Shown here: in pieces, positions 25,601 to 29,162 of the stretch
Position numbering within the stretch: the stretch's first letter is position 1
How the letters are laid out: the number at the start of each line of letters is the position of its first letter
Assembly: GCA_964573885.1 (NCBI GenBank)
Contig: CAZNLL010000032.1
Span: 1 to 29,162, forward strand
From: CAZNLL01 sp964573885
Lineage (GTDB): Bacteria > Desulfobacterota > DSM-4660 > Desulfatiglandales > Desulfatiglandaceae
Reading direction: 5' to 3'
DNA: 29,162 nt
Translations under genes and position numbers: made by a program
The notes under the pieces: model-generated
What the model was told of the DNA's origin: nothing
The model's input: the letters and a program-made list of their open reading frames with translations, nothing else
Database searches by the model: none

Positions 25601-26039
25601 CATCGGAGATCCCGAGACCATCCATAACGCGCAGGTGAATGTCGGGGAGAACTATTTGGACCTGGACCGGCTCACCAAGGCCGAAGAGGTCCTGCTCAAG
25701 ACCTGGGAAGAGGTCAAACAGGTGGGGATCTCTTATACCCGGTGGCGTTATAAAACAAGGCTTCTTATCGCCCTGGGCAGGCTGTACCAGGGTCTGGCAC
25801 AGAGGGACAAGGCCCTTTATTTTGCCCGGAAGGCCCTGGGTCTTGCCACCAAAAGCCATGCCAAAAAACATCAAGCCCTCGCCCTCCTCTTGCGGGCTCG
25901 CCTGATCGCCCGCACCCGTCCCCGTGCCTCCAGGGAACACCTGGACCGTGCCTTGTCCCTGGCAGAGGAAATGGGCACCCCCGTGGTTCGGAAAAGGATC
26001 CTCCATGCCCTGGCGGATCTGTTTCCCCATTCCCCCTGA
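22695..26039 (+). CDS. Double zinc ribbon - adenylate/guanylate cyclase - AAA ATPase - TPR regulator
   Basis: A 1114-residue multidomain protein; ATG at 22695 is preferred over GTG 22659 and ATG 22686 because GAGAG lies at workable distance and the zinc ribbon starts at once. Two zinc ribbons use C3, C6, C17, C20 and C28, C31, C42, C45. The class III cyclase domain spans about 85-250 with metal ligands D95 and D139, D207, and N216 with R220. The usual purine-specifying Lys is Gln (NQYTGDG), as in many members of this family. A signalling AAA ATPase follows: Walker A GEAGIGKT with K321, Walker B ending D442-D443. The C-terminal 400 residues are TPR-like helical repeats. It probably makes cAMP or cGMP, or acts as a STAND-type switch, in the cytoplasm. 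The next gene starts 34 bases downstream. Confidence 0.92.
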   Translation: MKCPHCRFENPKGMNFCGNCGRLLPVTCPACGHGNPRGLGFCRACGKALDPEGALPDYAQRTPRDYTPPFLVEKVLKLRSTLLGERKIVTVLFADVAGFTGIAEKFDPEDIHGIMDGCFEILGQEIHGAGGTINQYTGDGVMALFGAPMAYEDHVWRSCHAALQVQKRLKDYAKTLSERYGISFKMRIGLNKGPVVVGAIGDNLRLDYTAVGDTTNLAARLQAAAPPGGVLVSEAVKAEARGGFRFQEVGLLPLKGKKERVRAFLLVGETGTTSSYEKGKSKRLPFVNREGELTFLKNALQKALENGPTRVVVVGEAGIGKTRLAQAFHHSLQRGAVTWLQGQCRPFGRATALHPLVSMFRVYFNLSDQDRLEEAGPKIRERLKEESLYAPLEHILDLFHEMRESDKGSELLLEGKKRDLFRAIRKLLVLSSQRRPLIFTLDDMQWADASTRELVNFLIHTDDRASMLLLCLGRTQEDAWCPVESSHVLPLKPLSEKHGHALFSSALGTERLDPPITRRTLAKGGGNPLFLIEIGEMLKHQEMVECDALKCTLRFPVEELEVPDTIHGVLAARLDALPEPQKRLVQLAAIIGRQFSLDFLIPLADPEKGLDQALVALEEEGILQKVSHGQGRRYFFRHQLMREVAYRSLLRRDRRRYHRVVGETMEGLYQKDLVSQAPFLAYHFYHAQDWEKAMTYTLEGAHQARQAYACHEALTFVDRALDIIAKDGSRRFQGKTLELYKWKGGMHFCLGQLDMGRKAFQKMHAEAKRRGVHKARAEALFRLGWVSFYRHRPGTALKYLNKSLDMSQEGTIDEIHLKATSFKGFVYAVLGDLKRAKPLLTRALDLSKAAATLEGRAWSLAYIIQYYNWSGDFDQALALSQELEAVNESLRSPHFHLVLHFRQGLIYGALGRMEEAKETLKSALEHLEVGDDRFWRPRLLNTLGWVHAEAGDIHQALSLNRQSLEEALRIGDPETIHNAQVNVGENYLDLDRLTKAEEVLLKTWEEVKQVGISYTRWRYKTRLLIALGRLYQGLAQRDKALYFARKALGLATKSHAKKHQALALLLRARLIARTRPRASREHLDRALSLAEEMGTPVVRKRILHALADLFPHSP

Positions 26040-26073
26040 GGGCCGGTGGTGTATAAGAAAGGGTCCAGACGCC

Positions 26074-26673
26074 ATGGAAAGGTATCACAGTTACCAAGAT
26101 CTCAAGGTCCATGAAAAAGAAGGGTGGGATTACGAGATACATGCCAGGCCTGGGCAATCAGGCATTCTTGTCATGGCCCCCCACGGTGGAGGCATCGAAC
26201 CCGGCACCACGGAGATAGCAGACGCTGTGGCGGGCAAAGACCATGCCTATTACAGCTTTGACGGCAGAAAGAAAAAGGGCAATACTTCCCTTCATATAAC
26301 GAGCCGCCATTTTGACGAACCCATCGGCACCAGCTTGGCGGAAAAATCAGAGATGGTTATTGCCATCCATGGGTGTCAAGGAAAAGAAGAGGTCGTTTAT
26401 GTGGGCGGCCTGGACTACGTCACCCGGGAGGAGATAAGACAAGCCCTCACGAGCGCAGGCTTCAGTGTCAGGGAAACCCCTCGTTTCCCCGGCAAAAACG
26501 CCCGCAACATCTGCAACCGCTGCCACACTCGAAAAGGGGTCCAGCTTGAGGTATCCTACGGCCTGCGGTGCAGGATGTTTGACGACCTCTCCAGGATATT
26601 GCGGGAAGGAACCACCCTGGTCTTCAATCACTTTGTCTCGGCCCTGAGGCAGGCCCTTTCCCGGTCCTCATAG
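26074..26673 (+). CDS. Poly-gamma-glutamate hydrolase family zinc enzyme
   Basis: A 199-residue protein; ATG at 26074 is used since upstream in-frame sequence belongs to the cyclase gene. Conserved motifs of the PghP/DUF867 family are clear: APHGGGIEPGTTEIA with H37 and E42, TSLHITSRHFDEP with H74 and H79, and AIHGCQG with H99, matching a carboxypeptidase-like zinc site. Phage and Bacillus members cleave poly-gamma-glutamate; in a Gram-negative cytoplasm the natural substrate is unknown. No signal peptide is visible. A Cys pair in the ICNRCHTRKG segment is a small extra feature. It follows the cyclase gene by 34 bases and may be co-transcribed with it. Confidence 0.85.
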   Translation: MERYHSYQDLKVHEKEGWDYEIHARPGQSGILVMAPHGGGIEPGTTEIADAVAGKDHAYYSFDGRKKKGNTSLHITSRHFDEPIGTSLAEKSEMVIAIHGCQGKEEVVYVGGLDYVTREEIRQALTSAGFSVRETPRFPGKNARNICNRCHTRKGVQLEVSYGLRCRMFDDLSRILREGTTLVFNHFVSALRQALSRSS

Positions 26674-26809
26674 CGCTTCAAACCGGCCCGCACGAAGATA
26701 CGGGTGGCACATTTGAAGAACAAAGGGTATACTGTATTTTTTAGTCAACCGCAATTTATGGGTTCACACCTAAGCCCAGCGCAGGACCCATTAAGAAAGG
26801 AGGACCACC
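26674..26809 (+). promoter_or_regulatory. Promoter region of the flavodiiron protein gene
   Basis: A strong -10-like TATACT (26728-26733) lies 17 bases after a poor -35 (TGGCAC, 26705-26710). This weak -35 suggests an activator or alternative sigma factor. A good ribosome binding site (AAAGGAGG, 26796-26803) precedes the ATG at 26810. No Fur-type repeat is evident. Confidence 0.35.
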
Positions 26810-28003
26810 ATGAAACCGGTCGAAATAGCCAAGAACATCTACTGTCTTCCTGCCATTGACTGGAATATCAGGGACTTCCACGGATATTCCACCTATCAGG
26901 GCAGCACTTACAACGCCTACCTTATTCTGGATGAGAAGATCACCCTCATCGACGCCGTAAAAAAGGAATTCGCCGACGGCCTCATCTCCGGCATCAGCCA
27001 AGTGGTTGACCCCAAGAAGATAGATCTTGTCATTAGCAACCACACGGAGATGGACCATACAGGGGGGCTTGCCCGGGTCATGCACAGGATCGGCGAAGAC
27101 AAACCCTTATATTGTTCCCAGATGGGCTTTAAAGACCTTTCCAGGCATTTTCCCCAGAAATGGAACTATCAGCCCGTAAAGAACGGGGAGGAATTGAGTC
27201 TGGGGAAAAGGACCCTCACCTTTATGGAAACAAGAATGCTTCACTGGCCGGACAGCATGTTTACCTATGTCAAGGAAGACAGGATCCTCTTCTCAAGCGA
27301 TGCCTTTGGCCAGCACTACGCGGGCCTGGAGAGATTTGACGACCAGGTGGGGGAGGCGATCATGCCCCACGCCAAAAAGTACTTTGCCAATATCCTCCTT
27401 CTTTACTCCCCATTGATCCTGAAACTGGTAAACAGGGTTCAAGAGGCCGGCTTGGTCCTGGATATGCTCTGTCCGGACCACGGCATTATCTGGAGAAGGG
27501 ACCCCTCCAAAATCATTAACGCTTACGTAGAGTGGAGCCAACAGGAGCCCAAGAGAAAGGCCCTGGTCATTTATGACACCATGTGGCACAGCACCGAGAC
27601 CATGGCCGAAACCATTGTGGAGGCCCTGGGACAGGAAGGGGTGGACGTGAAGTGCATGGATCTCAGGAGCTGGCACCGGAGTGACATCATTACAGAAGTG
27701 CTGGATGCCGGGGCAATTGTGGTGGGCTCCCCGACCATTAATAACGGCCTCTTTCCCACCTTGAGCGATTTTTTGACCTATATGAAGGGATTAAAGCCGA
27801 AAAACAAGGTGGCCGCAGCCTTTGGGTCTTACGGCTGGAGCGGCGAGGCCGTCAAGCTGATCAACCGGGAGCTGGAGGAGATGAAGTTCAACCTGGTTGA
27901 CCCCGGGCTCAGGATTCAGTTTGTGCCGGACTCGGAAGGGCTTGAGGCCTGCCGAAACCTTGCCAGGAAAATCGCCCAGGCCCTGCCCGCCGAGGGGAAA
28001 TGA
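26810..28003 (+). CDS. fprA: FprA-family A-type flavodiiron protein (rubredoxin:oxygen oxidoreductase-like)
   Basis: A 397-residue protein of the normal two-domain flavodiiron length. The N-terminal MBL-like domain carries the diiron ligands: NHTEMDH with H78, E80 and D82, H145 in MLHWPDSM, D164 in SSDAFG and H224 in CPDHGIIW. The C-terminal flavodoxin domain starts near 251 with the FMN phosphate-binding loop YDTMWHSTETMA and has the VVGSPTINNG and FGSYGWSGEA segments. These enzymes reduce oxygen to water or nitric oxide to nitrous oxide in the cytoplasm with electrons from rubredoxin and protect anaerobes. The symbol is given as family name; roo is used for Desulfovibrio members. No rubredoxin gene is adjacent. 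larE begins 27 bases downstream, so these may share a transcript. Confidence 0.95.
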   Translation: MKPVEIAKNIYCLPAIDWNIRDFHGYSTYQGSTYNAYLILDEKITLIDAVKKEFADGLISGISQVVDPKKIDLVISNHTEMDHTGGLARVMHRIGEDKPLYCSQMGFKDLSRHFPQKWNYQPVKNGEELSLGKRTLTFMETRMLHWPDSMFTYVKEDRILFSSDAFGQHYAGLERFDDQVGEAIMPHAKKYFANILLLYSPLILKLVNRVQEAGLVLDMLCPDHGIIWRRDPSKIINAYVEWSQQEPKRKALVIYDTMWHSTETMAETIVEALGQEGVDVKCMDLRSWHRSDIITEVLDAGAIVVGSPTINNGLFPTLSDFLTYMKGLKPKNKVAAAFGSYGWSGEAVKLINRELEEMKFNLVDPGLRIQFVPDSEGLEACRNLARKIAQALPAEGK

Positions 28004-28030
28004 GTTCTGAATGTATTTATATTTCTGGGT

Positions 28031-28864
28031 ATGGATAAGGCCCTTGTAGGATCCAAAAAAGAGCACCTTTTCGCTTATCTCAAGTCCCTGGACACTCTGC
28101 TCGTGGCCTTTTCAGGGGGGGTGGACAGTGCCTTTCTCCTGGCCGCGGCTCAGGAGGCCTTAGGGGGGCGAGCCATGGCCGCCACGGCTTTCTCCCCTAT
28201 CCATCCGCAAAGAGAAACCCAGGAGGCCGCGGCCTTTGCCAGGGCCATGGGGGTGGAGCATGTGGTGTTTCCATCCCATGAGCTGCAGTTGGACGCCTTT
28301 GTCTCCAACGGTCCTGACCGGTGTTATCACTGCAAGCGGGAACTTTTCCGCAGCCTTTCTGAGATGGCATCCAAAAAGGGAATACGCCATATCGCCCATG
28401 GGGCCAACACAGATGATCTGTCAGACTATCGCCCTGGATTGAAGGCCGCTCAAGAGGCCGGCATACTCGCCCCTTTGATACATGCCCGGTTGAATAAGGC
28501 CGAAATCCGCCTGCTCTCAAAAGAAATGGAGCTCCTTACCTGGGACCGCCGGGCCTCACCGTGTCTGGCCACCCGGATCCCTTATGGAAGCCCTATCACC
28601 GGGAAAAAGCTCACTATGATTGAAGAGGCGGAAGCCTTTCTTGAGAAACAGGGAATCCGGGAGGTGAGGGTGAGGCATTACGGCGACCTGGCAAAGATTG
28701 AAATGGACTGGAAGGCGCACACAAAACTCATGGATAAAAGCGAGCAAAAGGGCCTTCTGGACGCGTTTCGACGTATTGGTTTCGAGCACGTGGCCCTGGA
28801 TTTAGAAGGATACATGTCAGGAAAAATGAATCGAAGTCTTGTGGAGGAAGAAAACACCCCATGA
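28031..28864 (+). CDS. larE: ATP-dependent sacrificial sulfur transferase LarE
   Basis: A 277-residue PP-loop ATPase. The pyrophosphate-binding SGGVDS is at 28-33, a CxxC (C98, C101) lies in the RCYHCKREL motif, HGANTDDLSDYRPG follows, and C178 lies in the ASPCLATRIPYG motif equivalent to the cysteine that gives up its sulfur in Lactiplantibacillus LarE. LarE adenylates the pyridinium dinucleotide carboxylates made by LarB and inserts sulfur, producing the thiocarboxylates that LarC uses to bind nickel. LarB, LarC and lactate racemase are not in the window, so another sulfur acceptor remains possible. The gene follows the flavodiiron gene by 27 bases and overlaps the start of the YcaO gene by 4 bases. 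Confidence 0.93.
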   Translation: MDKALVGSKKEHLFAYLKSLDTLLVAFSGGVDSAFLLAAAQEALGGRAMAATAFSPIHPQRETQEAAAFARAMGVEHVVFPSHELQLDAFVSNGPDRCYHCKRELFRSLSEMASKKGIRHIAHGANTDDLSDYRPGLKAAQEAGILAPLIHARLNKAEIRLLSKEMELLTWDRRASPCLATRIPYGSPITGKKLTMIEEAEAFLEKQGIREVRVRHYGDLAKIEMDWKAHTKLMDKSEQKGLLDAFRRIGFEHVALDLEGYMSGKMNRSLVEEENTP

Positions 28865-29162
28865 CTCATCGCATTGTCTTAAAGGATGCTTACAAGGGCT
28901 ATACTCTGGACCTGGATAAATTCATTCCTCCCCAGGAGACGGTCCGCCGTTTCAAAGATAAGCTCAAGGGGATCCGCCTCGATATCCTCGAGGATACGGT
29001 AAGGATCGACAATGGACGCCTTGATATACCCGTCTTTTTCAGTCTCTGCGGCCGGGATGCAGAGGCGGTCATCGGAGCGAAAAAACAGATGGGAAAGGGG
29101 GGGACACCCGCCCAGGCCGAGGCCAGTGCCATTATGGAATTGGCCGAAAGGTTCAGTCTCTT
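28861..29162 (+). CDS. YcaO-domain protein, N-terminal fragment
   Basis: The first 100 codons of a gene that runs off the right edge; the ATG overlaps the larE stop in an ATGA, indicating translational coupling. The visible part ends with GKGGTPAQAEASAIMELAERFS, the first conserved nucleotide-binding motif of YcaO proteins (GKGxTxxQAxASAxxExxER). YcaO enzymes are ATP-dependent cyclodehydratases or, with TfuA, thioamide synthetases; old annotation calls relatives ribosomal S12 methylthiotransferase accessory factors. The other ATP-binding and metal residues lie beyond the window, so function and length cannot be set. Coupling to a sulfur transferase suggests a sulfur-insertion role. Confidence 0.85.
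   Translation, partial: MTHRIVLKDAYKGYTLDLDKFIPPQETVRRFKDKLKGIRLDILEDTVRIDNGRLDIPVFFSLCGRDAEAVIGAKKQMGKGGTPAQAEASAIMELAERFSL

Noticed and set aside
26701..26722. Sigma-54-like promoter (TGGCAC) before the flavodiiron gene
   Set aside because: No TTGC element lies at the required spacing after TGGCAC.

Overview
The window (about 29 kb, GC-rich, no RNA genes, CRISPR arrays or insertion sequences seen) looks like an ordinary chromosomal segment of an anaerobic Gram-negative bacterium, most likely a deltaproteobacterium (Desulfobacterota). This rests on the combination of a hydrogenase maturation gene (hypD), an FprA-type flavodiiron protein, larE, a zinc-ribbon/cyclase/AAA/TPR regulator and a large outer-membrane-barrel protein. 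It is an inference from gene content, not a phylogenetic placement.

Region 1 (1-5151): the 3' end of hypD is followed directly by a small eukaryote-like/RIO-like kinase. It converges on a minus-strand group of an MBL-fold hydrolase, a membrane-anchored class I methyltransferase and, beyond a hairpin terminator, a 780-residue soluble protein with a divergent class III nucleotidyl cyclase domain.

Region 2 (5152-11405): plus-strand housekeeping and envelope genes. These are an ElyC/YdcF-like DUF218 protein, a LysM membrane protein with its own good promoter, a second MBL hydrolase, a YihY/BrkB-family membrane protein behind a structured leader, a two-helix potassium channel, an alpha/beta hydrolase and a Fur/PerR-family regulator.

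Region 3 (11552-22263): the most unusual part, a four-gene collinear cassette of secreted DUF11 (TIGR01451) repeat proteins of 604, 172, 585 and 2080 residues. The last gene combines DUF11, Cna-B/SdrD-like, SPOR-like and Big_1-like modules with a C-terminal domain of about 800 residues that reads as an outer-membrane beta-barrel. I propose that the three smaller proteins assemble on, or are displayed through, the giant barrel protein. Tandem hairpins lie in the first two intergenic gaps. A 34-codon single-span membrane ORF and a 26-bp perfect palindrome with a T tract close the cassette.

Region 4 (22288-29162): a minus-strand 86-residue protein that is about 41% histidine has a near-consensus promoter. 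Divergent from it is an adenylate/guanylate cyclase-AAA-TPR regulator followed by a poly-gamma-glutamate hydrolase-like zinc enzyme. Then come a flavodiiron protein, larE and the start of a YcaO gene translationally coupled to larE. Nickel recurs in the window (hypD, the His-rich protein, larE), though these genes are not one operon.
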